Assembly (NCBI GenBank): GCA_020249775.1
Contig: JADCFA010000003.1
Span: 146,309 to 210,308, forward strand
Direction: 5' to 3'
DNA: 64,000 nucleotides
DNA from: Roseomonas sp.
Lineage (GTDB): Bacteria; Pseudomonadota; Alphaproteobacteria; Acetobacterales; Acetobacteraceae
A model generated the notes under the pieces. It was not told the origin of the DNA. It saw only the letters and a program-made list of their open reading frames with translations, and ran no database searches. Each line of letters starts with the position of its first letter. Position 1 is the first letter of the stretch. The position numbers and the translations under genes are program-made. Below, in pieces: positions 7,034 through 16,408 of this stretch.

Positions 7034-10000
7034 TCAAACCCGCTTGGCTTCCCCGGCCAGCCGTGCCAGCACGCGCAGCAAATCCCGCGCGCGCTTCACG
7101 CGCTCGGCCAGGTCCATATCGCGAATCAGCGCCAGCTTGGCATCGGGGCGGAGCTTCACCGCCCCCTTTTGCCCCTGAATCCAGGTAATCAAGCCGCCCG
7201 GATTGGCGAAATTCTGCCCCCGGAAGCTCAACACCAGCCCCTTCGGCCCGGCATCCAGCTTTTCCACCCCAGCCTGGCGACAGAGCCGCTTGATCGCGAC
7301 CACTTGCAGCAGGTTTTCAACCTCACCCGGCAAGGGGCCAAAGCGGTCGGCCAATTCCGCCGCCATGGCGTCATTCTCGCCATCCGTCGCCAAGCCCCCG
7401 ATACGGCGATAGAGGCCCAGCCGCACCGGCAGATCGGTCACGTAATTTTCCGGTATCAGCACCGGCAGGCCAAGATTGATTTGCGGCGTCCATTCCCGCT
7501 CACTCTCCGCCCCCTCGGCGCCGGCTTTGATATCGGCGACCGCCTCTTCCAGCATTTGCTGGTAAAGCTCGATGCCAACTTCGCGGATTTGGCCGGATTG
7601 TTCTTCACCCAAAAGGTTACCCGCGCCGCGAATATCCAGATCATGCGACGCCAGCGTGAAGCCAGCACCCAAATTATCGAGCGTCTGCATCACTTCCAGC
7701 CGCTTTTCCGCCGCAGCCGAAAGCCGATGCGCTTCCGGCCAGGTGAGGTACGCATAGCCGCGCAGCTTGCCGCGCCCAACGCGCCCGCGCAGCTGATAAA
7801 GCTGCGCGAGACCAAACATATCGGCGCGGTGAATGATCAGCGTATTCACCGCCGGCATATCCAAGCCACTTTCAACGATATTGGTGGAGAGCAGAATATC
7901 ATGCTTGCCATCGCCGAATTCGGTCATGACGCGTTCAAGCTCGGTCGGCGTCATGCGGCCATGCGCCTGCACCATGCGTGCTTCCGGCACAATCTCGGTC
8001 AGGCGTTCCGCGAGCTTCGCCATATCTTCAATGCGCGGCACCACGCAGAAAATCTGCCCGCCACGGAAGCGTTCGCGCTGGATGGCTTCGCGCAAAACCA
8101 CCGCATCCCAGGGCATGATGAAGGTGCGCACCGCCAGCCGATCAATGGGCGGCGTCGCAATCACGCTCATTTCGCGCACGCCCGTCAGCGCCAATTGCAG
8201 CGTGCGCGGAATGGGGGTCGCGGTCAGGGTCAGCACATGCACATCGGATTTCAGCGCCTTCAGCGCTTCCTTGTGGCGCACGCCGAAATGCTGTTCCTCA
8301 TCCACCACCAGCAGGCCGAGATCGGCAAATTCAGTGCCCTTGGCCAAAAGCGCATGGGTGCCGATGACGATATTGATATCGCCGCGCTTCATGCCCTCCC
8401 GCACTTCTGCCGCTTCCTTGGCGGTGACCAGGCGCGAGAGTTGCGCGATGCGCAGCGGAAAGCCTTCAAAGCGCTTCTGGAAATTGCGGAAATGCTGCCG
8501 CGCCAAAAGTGTGGTTGGCACCACCACCGCGACCTGCGCGCCAGACATCGCCACCACAAAGGCCGCCCGCAAAGCGATTTCCGTCTTGCCAAAGCCGACA
8601 TCGCCGCAAATCAGCCGATCCATCGGCCGGCCGGCGGATAGGTCTTCCAGTACATCGGCAATGGCGCGGGATTGATCATCCGTCTCGGCAAAGGGAAAGC
8701 GGGCGCAGAATTCATCCCACATCCCCTCCGGCGGCGTTGCCAGCGTGCCATCCTTCATGCGCCGCATGGCCGCGGTGCGGATCAGTTCCGCTGCCATGTC
8801 GCGAATGCGCGACTTGGCCTTGGCCTTACGATTCTGCCAGGAAACCCCGCCGAGCTTATCCAGCGCCACACCGAGCCCTTCCGAGCCGAAGCGGGAGAGG
8901 ATTTCGATATTCTCGACGGGCACAAAAAGCCTATCCCCGCCATCATAAATCAGCTTCAGGCAATCATGTGGCGCGCCCGATACTTCGATGGTGACCAGCC
9001 CCTCATACCGGCCAATGCCGTGATCCTGATGCACCACCAGATCGCCTTCGGCGATTTCGGTGGCGTCCGCGATGAATTGATCAGCACGGCGGCGCCGGCG
9101 CGGCGGGCGGGCAATGCGCTCCCCCAGCAAATCCTGCTCGGCGGTGACGGCGATGCCTTCCGCGATAAAGCCACGCTCAATCCCCATCACCACCAGCGCG
9201 ACAACATCAGGCGGTAAGGCGCGCGCGGCTTTCCAATCCTCGGCCGCCTCCGCACGCACGCCATTTTCGCGCAAAAAATTGCCGAGCCTTTCACGAGACC
9301 CGCGTGACCAGGCGGCCAGCACAGGCCGGCGCTTCGCCTTGGCTTCGCCCTGCACCATGGCGGCATAGGCGGCGAAAACATTCTCACCGGCGCTGCGTGC
9401 TTCGGCAAAAAGCGGGCCCGGGCGCCCGCCTGCGGCAATGCCATCCGGCACGGCGAAGGGCGAAAAGCGCAACACGCGGCAATCTGCCAGCATCGCTGCC
9501 CAGCCTGTGTCATCTAGATAAAGTGTTGCAGGCGGCGCGGGGCGATAGGGCACATCGCCTTCCCCGATGCGGGACGGCACGCGGCGGGCTTCGTAATGAT
9601 CCGTGATCATCTCAAGCCGCGCCTTCAGCACTTCCTCGGCCTGGTGGTCGAAGCTGATTTCGGCGCCGGGCAAATACTCCAGCAGCGGCACCATGGTTTC
9701 GTGAAACAGCCCCGCCCAATGTTCCATGCCGGGATAGCGTCGCCCGGCGCTGATGGCGCCATAAAGCGGATCATCCGCTGCCGCCGCACCAAACAAGTCG
9801 CGGTAGCCGCTGCGAAAACGCGTGCGCGATGCCTCATCGAGAAACACCTCGCCCACCGGGCGGAGCGACAGCGCTGGCACGGCCTTGCCGCTGCGCTGGC
9901 TTGCCGTGTCAAAACGGCGCATATCCTCGATCTCATCGCCAAAAAAATCGAGGCGTATGGGCTCCGGTTCGCCCGCCGGAAAAAGATCAATAATACCGCC

Positions 10001-10465
10001 GCGCACGGCATATTCGCCATGTTCCATCACCGTGCCGGTGCGGTGATAGCCATTGGCTTCCAGAAAGGCCGTGAGTTTTTCCGGCTGTACGCGCCCGCCT
10101 TTGGCAAGCGACAAGGTGGCGCCTTCAAACACGGCGGGCGGCGGCACTTTCTGCACCAGCGCATTGACGGTGGTGAGCAAGACACGCGGGCGCTTGCCCG
10201 CTTCCAATAGGCGCGTGAGTGTCGCGACACGTTCGGCCACAATCTCCGGATTGGGCGAGACGCGATCATAAGGCAGGCAATCCCAGGCCGGGAAACGCAG
10301 CACTTCGATTTCCGGGGCGAAAAAGCCCAAAGCCTCTGCCATGCGGGCCATGCGCGCATCATCGCGGCAGACATGGGCGATGGGGGCTTCAATCTCGGCT
10401 CGCCGGCGCGCCACCAGCAGGGCGTCAAAACCCTCAGGCGCGCCATGGATGGTGACGGGCTTCAT
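7034..10465 (-). CDS. mfd: Transcription-repair coupling factor Mfd
   Basis: At 1143 residues this is a full-length Mfd, the SF2 translocase that removes RNA polymerase stalled at DNA damage and recruits UvrA. It has the UvrB-like N-terminal module, the RNA-polymerase-interacting segment (GDLVVHQDHGIGRYEGL, LKLIYDGGDRLFVPVENIE), Walker A GDVGFGKTE near residue 620, VVDEEQHFG (DEEQ box) near residue 720, LTLTATPIPRTL, and the RecG-homologous motif after QLYQLRGRVGRG. The ATG overlaps the sdhE stop by four bases, so sdhE and mfd form an operon. The tRNA follows on the same strand within 40 bp. Confidence 0.97.
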   Translation of the reverse strand: MKPVTIHGAPEGFDALLVARRRAEIEAPIAHVCRDDARMARMAEALGFFAPEIEVLRFPAWDCLPYDRVSPNPEIVAERVATLTRLLEAGKRPRVLLTTVNALVQKVPPPAVFEGATLSLAKGGRVQPEKLTAFLEANGYHRTGTVMEHGEYAVRGGIIDLFPAGEPEPIRLDFFGDEIEDMRRFDTASQRSGKAVPALSLRPVGEVFLDEASRTRFRSGYRDLFGAAAADDPLYGAISAGRRYPGMEHWAGLFHETMVPLLEYLPGAEISFDHQAEEVLKARLEMITDHYEARRVPSRIGEGDVPYRPAPPATLYLDDTGWAAMLADCRVLRFSPFAVPDGIAAGGRPGPLFAEARSAGENVFAAYAAMVQGEAKAKRRPVLAAWSRGSRERLGNFLRENGVRAEAAEDWKAARALPPDVVALVVMGIERGFIAEGIAVTAEQDLLGERIARPPRRRRRADQFIADATEIAEGDLVVHQDHGIGRYEGLVTIEVSGAPHDCLKLIYDGGDRLFVPVENIEILSRFGSEGLGVALDKLGGVSWQNRKAKAKSRIRDMAAELIRTAAMRRMKDGTLATPPEGMWDEFCARFPFAETDDQSRAIADVLEDLSAGRPMDRLICGDVGFGKTEIALRAAFVVAMSGAQVAVVVPTTLLARQHFRNFQKRFEGFPLRIAQLSRLVTAKEAAEVREGMKRGDINIVIGTHALLAKGTEFADLGLLVVDEEQHFGVRHKEALKALKSDVHVLTLTATPIPRTLQLALTGVREMSVIATPPIDRLAVRTFIMPWDAVVLREAIQRERFRGGQIFCVVPRIEDMAKLAERLTEIVPEARMVQAHGRMTPTELERVMTEFGDGKHDILLSTNIVESGLDMPAVNTLIIHRADMFGLAQLYQLRGRVGRGKLRGYAYLTWPEAHRLSAAAEKRLEVMQTLDNLGAGFTLASHDLDIRGAGNLLGEEQSGQIREVGIELYQQMLEEAVADIKAGAEGAESEREWTPQINLGLPVLIPENYVTDLPVRLGLYRRIGGLATDGENDAMAAELADRFGPLPGEVENLLQVVAIKRLCRQAGVEKLDAGPKGLVLSFRGQNFANPGGLITWIQGQKGAVKLRPDAKLALIRDMDLAERVKRARDLLRVLARLAGEAKRV

Positions 10466-10734
10466 GGCCCGCCGCCAGCTTCGGCCATGATCCGACGCAA
10501 TAGCGGGTGGTCATGTTCCGGCGGAATCGGGCGTCGGCCGGAAAGCCAATCGGCCAAATCCACATCCCAGAGTTCCAGGATTCCCTCCAAGGCCGTCACT
10601 TCGGCATCGGAGAGGCTGCCGATATGGCGCGCAACAAAACCGCCGATCAGGATATCGGTTTCCTTGGTGCCGCGATGCTGGGCGCGAAAAACAAGCCGGC
10701 GGCGCCGGGCGTCAAGTTCTGTTGGGTCTGGCAT
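10462..10734 (-). CDS. sdhE: FAD assembly factor SdhE (succinate dehydrogenase assembly factor 2 family)
   Basis: A 90-residue protein needed for covalent FAD attachment to SdhA. The family hallmark is RGTKETDILIGGF (RGxxE motif) near residue 21, followed by ALEGILELWDVDLADWLSGRRP. The usual length is 80-100 residues. It is the first gene of the sdhE-mfd pair (ATGA overlap) and is divergent from recG across only 37 bp. This neighbourhood is common in alphaproteobacteria (from memory). Confidence 0.92.
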   Translation of the reverse strand: MPDPTELDARRRRLVFRAQHRGTKETDILIGGFVARHIGSLSDAEVTALEGILELWDVDLADWLSGRRPIPPEHDHPLLRRIMAEAGGGP

Positions 10735-10771
10735 ATCGCTCTAGTCTCAAGGCGCTGGCATATAGAGGCGG

Positions 10772-12889
10772 ATGGGAATCCTGTCAGCCCGCCCCGAATC
10801 GCCCGATGCCGCCGAGGACCCCCTCGCGCGGCTATTGGCGCCGATTGAAAGCCTGCCAGGGCTGCGCAAGCCAGAATTGCTGGCGCGCGCGGCGGGCGGT
10901 GGCCGGGTGCTGGATTTGCTGTTGCATCTGCCCGAACGCGTGCAGCATCGCCCGGTACTGCGCGGGCTAAAGCAGGCCGTTGAAGGCCAGGAAGTGACGC
11001 TGGAACTGCGCATCACCGGCGCCCCGGCGCGCAGCGGGCGCGGGCCCTGGATGGTGCCGGCGATCTGTGGGGCTGATCCGGTGGCGCTGATTTCCTTCTC
11101 TCGCGCCACTTGGGCAGGCACGGCGCTGGGCCGCGCCTTCCCGCAAGGCGCTGAGCGGCGCGTGGCCGGGCGGCTCAAACCCTATCAGCGCGCCTGGCAA
11201 TTGGAATTGGATGCGGACCCGCTGGTGGAACCGCCGCTTCGCATCCCGCTATGGCAGCCCATGTGGCCGCTGACCGCGGGGCTTTCCTGGCGGAACATGG
11301 CGGATGCGTTGGATGGGGCGCTGAAATCCCTGCCTGATGTGCCAGAATGGGTGGATGGCCCGCTGTTAAAGCGCGAAGCCTGGCCGGGCTTTGCCGAGGC
11401 CCTTCGCGCGCTCCATTCACCCCAGGCGCAGGCCGCCCAGGCCCCGCGCCGCCGACTTGGCTATGATGAATTGCTGGCCGGGCAGATCGCGCTCGGTTTG
11501 GTGCGGCGCCGGTCGCGCGAAAGGCCAGGCCGCGCCCTGATGGGCGATGAAAGCCTGCGCGGCCCCGCCTTGGCCGCCTTCGGCCATGCGCCAACCCCCG
11601 CACAGCGCCAGGCAATGGCCGACATAGACGCCGATCTCGCCGCACCCAGGCGAATGCTGCGCCTGCTGCAAGGCGATGTTGGCGCGGGCAAGACGCTGGT
11701 GGCGCTGATGGCCATGCTGCGCGCGGTGGAAGCCGGCGCCCAGGCCGCGCTGATGGCGCCGACGGAATTGCTCGCGCGCCAGCATTTGCGCAGTTTTGAG
11801 CGGCTTTGCGGTGCCGCCGGGGTGCCAGTCGCGCTGCTGGCGGGCAGTGTGAAGGGCAAGGAAAGGCGCCGCGTGCTGCAAGGGCTGGCGGATGGGACGC
11901 TGCCCATCGTGGTCGGCACCCATGCGCTGTTTCAGGAAGGGGTCGCCTTCAAGGATTTGGGCCTGGCCGTGGTGGATGAACAGCACCGCTTTGGCGTGGC
12001 GCAGCGCCTCATGCTGGCGGAAAAGGGCCAGGCAGCGGATATGCTGGTGATGACCGCCACACCCATCCCACGCACGCTTTTGCTGACGCAATGGGGCGAA
12101 ATGGCTGTCAGCCGCATGGAAGGCAAACCCGCCGGGCGCCAGCCCATTGCAACGCGTATTTTCAGTCAGGATCGCCTGCCGGACATATTGGCCCGGCTGC
12201 ATGAGGCGGTGGCGCGCGGCGCGCGCGCCTATTGGGTGGTGCGCGCCATCACCGGCAGCGAAAAGGATGACAGTGTCGCGGCCGAGGATCGCTTTGCCGA
12301 GCTTTCCGCCCATTTCCCAGGCCGCGCTGGCCTTGCCCATGGCATGCAGGATGTTGCGGTGCGCGAAGCCGCGCTTGGCGATTTCGCCGCCGGTCGGACC
12401 AATATCCTGGTCGCCACCACTGTCATTGAAGTGGGTGTGGATGTGCCGGAAGCGACCATCATGCTGATTGAACAGGCGGAACGCTTTGGTCTGGCGGCGC
12501 TGCATCAGCTGCGCGGTCGCGTCGGGCGGGGGCGGGAGGCGTCTTCCTGCCTTTTGGTCCATTCCCCAGGGCTGAGTGATGGCGAAAGGCGGCGGCTTTT
12601 GGTGCTGCGCGACACGGAAGATGGCTTCGTGATCGCGGAGGAGGATTTGAAATCCCGCGGCGGCGGCGATGCCTTGGGCGCGCGGCAGGCGGGCCTTCCC
12701 GGTGCCCGGCTGTTTGACGCGCGGGAAGACCCGGATGAATTCGCGCGCTATGTCCAGATTGCCCATCGCGATGCGGAAGCGCTGCTGACGCGTGATGCGG
12801 CGCTTGCATCGCCGCGCGGGCAGGCAGCGCGGCTTTTGCTCCGGCTTTTTGGCCATGATCTTTCCATGGCGCCCTTGCATGCCGGTTAG
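10772..12889 (+). CDS. recG: ATP-dependent DNA helicase RecG
   Basis: A 705-residue junction-specific SF2 helicase that remodels stalled forks and Holliday junctions. The N-terminal wedge region (LPGLRKPELLARAAGG, LLLHLPERVQHRP) precedes Walker A GDVGAGKTLVALMA near residue 300, VVDEQHRFGVAQR (DEQH box) near residue 400, MTATPIPRTLLLT, VEVGVDVPEAT-like motif V and QLRGRVGRGREASSC motif VI. Length and motif order match the family. The ATG lies 37 bp from the divergent sdhE start. Confidence 0.96.
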   Translation: MGILSARPESPDAAEDPLARLLAPIESLPGLRKPELLARAAGGGRVLDLLLHLPERVQHRPVLRGLKQAVEGQEVTLELRITGAPARSGRGPWMVPAICGADPVALISFSRATWAGTALGRAFPQGAERRVAGRLKPYQRAWQLELDADPLVEPPLRIPLWQPMWPLTAGLSWRNMADALDGALKSLPDVPEWVDGPLLKREAWPGFAEALRALHSPQAQAAQAPRRRLGYDELLAGQIALGLVRRRSRERPGRALMGDESLRGPALAAFGHAPTPAQRQAMADIDADLAAPRRMLRLLQGDVGAGKTLVALMAMLRAVEAGAQAALMAPTELLARQHLRSFERLCGAAGVPVALLAGSVKGKERRRVLQGLADGTLPIVVGTHALFQEGVAFKDLGLAVVDEQHRFGVAQRLMLAEKGQAADMLVMTATPIPRTLLLTQWGEMAVSRMEGKPAGRQPIATRIFSQDRLPDILARLHEAVARGARAYWVVRAITGSEKDDSVAAEDRFAELSAHFPGRAGLAHGMQDVAVREAALGDFAAGRTNILVATTVIEVGVDVPEATIMLIEQAERFGLAALHQLRGRVGRGREASSCLLVHSPGLSDGERRRLLVLRDTEDGFVIAEEDLKSRGGGDALGARQAGLPGARLFDAREDPDEFARYVQIAHRDAEALLTRDAALASPRGQAARLLLRLFGHDLSMAPLHAG

Positions 12890-12988
12890 GGCGGCGCCGG
12901 GGGCTTGCAAGCAAGCGCGGGAAGGGTCAAATCGCGGCGCGCAAGTTTTGCCAATAATGCGTTGAGGCAGGATAAGGGGAGATAGGCT

Positions 12989-13717
12989 TTGGCCGCGCTG
13001 ATCGAAATCGAGCGCCTGACCAAGCGCTTTGGCGCCTTCACCGCTGTTGATGATGTATCCTTCACGGTGGATCGCGGTGAGGTGGTGGGCTTTCTTGGCC
13101 CCAATGGCGCCGGCAAATCCACCACCATGAAAATGCTGGCGGGCTTCGTGACGCCAAGCGCCGGCACGGCGCGCATTTGCGGCCAGGATGTGATTGAAGC
13201 ACCCGTCACCGCCAAGCGAGCCCTTGGCTATTTGCCCGAAGGCGCGCCCACCTATCCCGAAATGACCGTGACTGGCTTTCTGGCCTTCATCGCGCGCATT
13301 CGTGGTTTCAGCGGCGCCGAGGCGCATGAGCGCATGGCCCGCGCCATGGCGATGACGCAGTTGGAAGGTGTTCGCCTGCAACCGATTGAGACACTCTCCA
13401 AGGGTTTCAAGCGCCGTGTTGGCCTCGCACAGGCGCTGCTGCATGACCCGCCCGTTTTGGTGCTGGATGAACCGACCGATGGCCTAGACCCGAACCAGAA
13501 GCATGAGGTGCGTGAATTGATCCGCCGCATGGCGCCCGAAAAGGCCATCGTGATTTCGACGCATATCCTGGAAGAAGTGGATGCGGTCTGCACCCGCGCC
13601 ATCATCATCGCGCGCGGCAAGGTGCTGGCTGATGCCACGCCGAAACAGCTTGAAGCGCCGGGCAAGACGCTGGAACAGGTCTTCCGCGATTTGACTTTGA
13701 AGCAGGAGGCCACCTGA
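12989..13717 (+). CDS. Gld-type ABC exporter, ATP-binding subunit
   Basis: A 242-residue ABC ATPase of the ABC-2 exporter class. Walker A is GPNGAGKST at residues 37-45, the signature is the variant LSKGFKRRVGLAQAL, and Walker B is VLVLDEPTDGLDP. The start is TTG at 12989, preceded by an aagggga-type ribosome site; no ATG is close. The gene is first in a five-gene run (ATPase, permease, GldG-like, DUF4340-like, Nudix), and its stop overlaps the permease start by one base. GldA of gliding bacteria is the nearest named relative, but the cargo is unknown and gliding is not implied. Confidence 0.9.
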   Translation: MAALIEIERLTKRFGAFTAVDDVSFTVDRGEVVGFLGPNGAGKSTTMKMLAGFVTPSAGTARICGQDVIEAPVTAKRALGYLPEGAPTYPEMTVTGFLAFIARIRGFSGAEAHERMARAMAMTQLEGVRLQPIETLSKGFKRRVGLAQALLHDPPVLVLDEPTDGLDPNQKHEVRELIRRMAPEKAIVISTHILEEVDAVCTRAIIIARGKVLADATPKQLEAPGKTLEQVFRDLTLKQEAT

Positions 13718-14448
13718 TGCGCGCTGCCCTGCTGGTCGCTCGCCGCGAATTGGCCGGCTATTTCGCGACCCCCGTCGCTTACGTCTTCATCGTGATTTTC
13801 CTGATGATGGCCGGTGCCATGACCTTCAGCCTGGGCGGTTTCTTCAATCGCGGTCAGGCTGATCTTGGCCCCTTCTTTGGCTTCGTTCCTTGGCTGTTCC
13901 TGTTTCTGGTGCCGGCGCTGACGATGCGGCTTTGGGCGGAAGAACGCCGGCTTGGTACGATTGAATTGCTGCTGACGCTGCCCATGGCGCAATGGCAGGC
14001 GGTGCTTGGCAAATTCCTCGCGGCCTGGGCGTTTTGCGCCATTGCGCTGGCGCTGACCTTCCCGCTGGTGCTGACTGTGAATTATTTGGGCAGGCCCGAT
14101 AATGGCGTGATCGCGGCGGGTTATGGCGCGTGTTTGTTGATGGCGGGTGCGTATCTCGCGATCGGTTCCGCCATGTCGGCCATGACCAAGAACCAGGTGA
14201 TTGCCTTTGTCCTGGCCGTCGCCGTGTGTTTCCTGTTTGCGGTGGCCGGCAGCGCCCTGGTGACGGATTTCCTGAGCCAACGCATGCCGGTATTGGCCGA
14301 GGTCGCGCGCGCGCTTTCGCTCACGGAACGCTTCAATGGCCTGACGCGCGGCGTGATTGCGCTGAGGGATGCTGTGTTTTTCGCCACCTTCATCGGGTTT
14401 TGGCTTTTCGTGAATGCGGTGGTGCTTGACCACCGGAAGGCTGACTAG
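13717..14448 (+). CDS. Gld-type ABC-2 permease subunit
   Basis: A 243-residue integral membrane protein with six predicted segments, for example AYVFIVIFLMMAGAMTFSL, WLFLFLVPALTMRLWAEE and VIAFVLAVAVCFLFAVAG. The cytoplasmic pattern MRLWAEERRLGTIELLLTLP is the hallmark of GldF/NosY-like ABC-2 permeases. One base is shared with the ATPase stop, and the GldG-like gene begins three bases after its stop. Together they should make one exporter; substrate unknown. Confidence 0.9.
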   Translation: MRAALLVARRELAGYFATPVAYVFIVIFLMMAGAMTFSLGGFFNRGQADLGPFFGFVPWLFLFLVPALTMRLWAEERRLGTIELLLTLPMAQWQAVLGKFLAAWAFCAIALALTFPLVLTVNYLGRPDNGVIAAGYGACLLMAGAYLAIGSAMSAMTKNQVIAFVLAVAVCFLFAVAGSALVTDFLSQRMPVLAEVARALSLTERFNGLTRGVIALRDAVFFATFIGFWLFVNAVVLDHRKAD

Positions 14449-14451
14449 ATC

Positions 14452-16392
14452 ATGGCTGAACAGAACAGGGCAAAGCCCGGCACGCGGCGCGTCTGGTCCT
14501 CCGCGCTTGGAATTGTGGCAGCCTTGGCGCTTGCCATTGGTGTCAATTTGTTGGTGGAGCGTTTCGCGCCCCGCGCGCGGCTCGATCTCACGGCGCAAAA
14601 ACTTTACACGCTTTCGGAAGGCACGCGCAGCGTGCTCTCTGGGCTGCAAGACCCGGTGACGCTCAGGCTATTCTATTCGCGCAAGCTCGGCACTGCCATT
14701 CCCGCCTATGGCGCCTATGCGGAACGCGTGCGCGCAATGCTGGATGAATATGTCGCGGTTGCCGGCGGCAGGCTGCGCCTTGAAGTGCTGGACCCGGAGC
14801 CCTTCAGCGAAACCGAAGACCGCGCGCTCGCTTTCGGCTTGCAGGGTGTGCCGGTGGATCAATCCGGTGAGCAGGTCTATTTCGGCCTGGTTGGCGCCAA
14901 TTTGCTGGATGATGAACGCAATATCCCCTTCTTCCAGCCGGACCGCGAACGCTTCCTGGAATTCGATCTGACGCGCTTGGTTTATGAGCTTTCCAACCCA
15001 CGCCGCCCGGTGATTGGCATGATGTCGCCCCTGCCGCTGAATGGCGATCCGCGCGCCATGATGATGCGCCAGGCTGCCATGGGTCAGCCCTTCGCGGTGA
15101 TGAATAGCCTTCGGCAATTCTTCACGTTGCGCGATGTGCCCATGGATGCGCAGGTGATTGAAAGCGACATCCAGGTGATGATCCTGGCGCATCCGCAAGG
15201 GCTTTCAGATGCGGCGCAATATGCCGTGGATCAATTCGTGCTGCGTGGCGGCAAGCTGATTTTGCTGATTGACCCACATTCCGAAGGCCAGGCATCGCGC
15301 CCTGGCCCCGGAGGTCGTCCGCCGGCCAATACCGCATCAAGCCTGGAACGCCTGACGAATGCCTGGGGCATTGAAGCGCCGTCCGATAAGGTAGTGCTGG
15401 ATTTGCGCGGCGCCTGGCGCGTGCGCGCCAATCCGCAGGACCGCGTGCAGGCGGTGGATTACGTTGCCTGGTTCAATGCCCAGGGCGATTCGATTGCGCA
15501 GGGAGAGGTTGCGACAGCGCAGCTTAATCAGGTGACTTTTGCCTCGGCAGGGTTGCTGCGGCGGAAGGATGGCGCACGGGTGGAATTCACGCCGCTGATC
15601 ACCTCAAGCCCGCGCAGCATGGAAGCGGATGTGGCGAAAGTGCGGGACAATCCGAACCCGACGCAAGTGCTGGCAGATTTCCGCCCCGATGGGCAAACCC
15701 GCGTGCTGGCAGCGCGGCTGCGCGGTGAAATCAACACGGCCTTCCCCGATGGCCCGCCCTCACCCCCGCAAGGCGCGGAACGCCCGGCGGATTTCCCGGC
15801 GCATCGCGCACGGAGCGAAGGGGTGGCCAATATCATCGTGATCCATGATGCGGATGTGCTGGAAGATCGCTTCTGGGTGCGCGTGCAGGATTTCTTTGGC
15901 CAGCAGGTGGCGACCCCCTTCAGCGATAATGGCGCACTGATCGCAAACCTTGTGGATACCATGGCGGGTGGTGATGCGCTGATTTCGCTGCGCTCACGCG
16001 GTGAATCGCTCCGTCCTTTTGAGGTGGTGGATGATATTCGCCGCGATGCGGAAGCGCGTTTCCGGCAGACGGAACGGGAACTCACGCAGCGCCTGGAAGC
16101 GACCGAACGCCGCTTGCGCGAATTGCGCCAGGGCCCGCAGGGTGGTGAACGTGGCCAGACCAATGCCGTGATCAGCGCCGAACAGCGCGCGGAAATTGAC
16201 GCGGCGCGTGAGGAAATTCTGCGCACCCGCCAGCAATTGCGCGCGGTGCAGTTGGAATTGCGGCGCGATATTGAAGGCTTGGAAACGCGGCTACGTATCC
16301 TGAATATCGCTGCGGTGCCGGTGCTGCTGACCATCCTGGCGCTGGTGATGGGTATTGCGCGTGCACGCCGCCGCGCGGCAGCGCGGCACTGA
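14452..16392 (+). CDS. GldG-family ABC transporter auxiliary protein
   Basis: The 646-residue protein has an N-terminal membrane anchor (GIVAALALAIGVNLLVERFA), a long extracytoplasmic region starting LDLTAQKLYTLSEGTRSVL (the GldG/ABC_transp_aux domain, related to the GIFT domain of intraflagellar transport IFT52), a helical, probably coiled-coil stretch of roughly residues 530-610 rich in Arg and Glu, and a C-terminal segment AAVPVLLTILALVMGIARAR. It is the accessory subunit of the exporter coded just upstream. Function in non-gliding proteobacteria is not established. Confidence 0.88.
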   Translation: MAEQNRAKPGTRRVWSSALGIVAALALAIGVNLLVERFAPRARLDLTAQKLYTLSEGTRSVLSGLQDPVTLRLFYSRKLGTAIPAYGAYAERVRAMLDEYVAVAGGRLRLEVLDPEPFSETEDRALAFGLQGVPVDQSGEQVYFGLVGANLLDDERNIPFFQPDRERFLEFDLTRLVYELSNPRRPVIGMMSPLPLNGDPRAMMMRQAAMGQPFAVMNSLRQFFTLRDVPMDAQVIESDIQVMILAHPQGLSDAAQYAVDQFVLRGGKLILLIDPHSEGQASRPGPGGRPPANTASSLERLTNAWGIEAPSDKVVLDLRGAWRVRANPQDRVQAVDYVAWFNAQGDSIAQGEVATAQLNQVTFASAGLLRRKDGARVEFTPLITSSPRSMEADVAKVRDNPNPTQVLADFRPDGQTRVLAARLRGEINTAFPDGPPSPPQGAERPADFPAHRARSEGVANIIVIHDADVLEDRFWVRVQDFFGQQVATPFSDNGALIANLVDTMAGGDALISLRSRGESLRPFEVVDDIRRDAEARFRQTERELTQRLEATERRLRELRQGPQGGERGQTNAVISAEQRAEIDAAREEILRTRQQLRAVQLELRRDIEGLETRLRILNIAAVPVLLTILALVMGIARARRRAAARH

Positions 16393-16408
16393 AGCGGGGG
16401 GCAGGAAG

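Noticed and set aside
6641..8641. Plus-strand open frame of 666 codons running from the repeat into mfd
   Set aside because: Most of it is antisense to mfd, and the rest runs across the tRNA and the repeat. The two repeat copies would be read in different frames.
11417..13444. Long minus-strand open frame of 675 codons opposite recG
   Set aside because: It lies antisense to the intact recG and the exporter ATPase, has His/Gly/Gln-rich composition and no domain; long antisense frames are common in GC-rich coding DNA.
13252..14649. Minus-strand open frame of 465 codons opposite the exporter genes
   Set aside because: It is antisense to the ATPase, permease and GldG-like genes, which have clear motifs; no recognisable domain.
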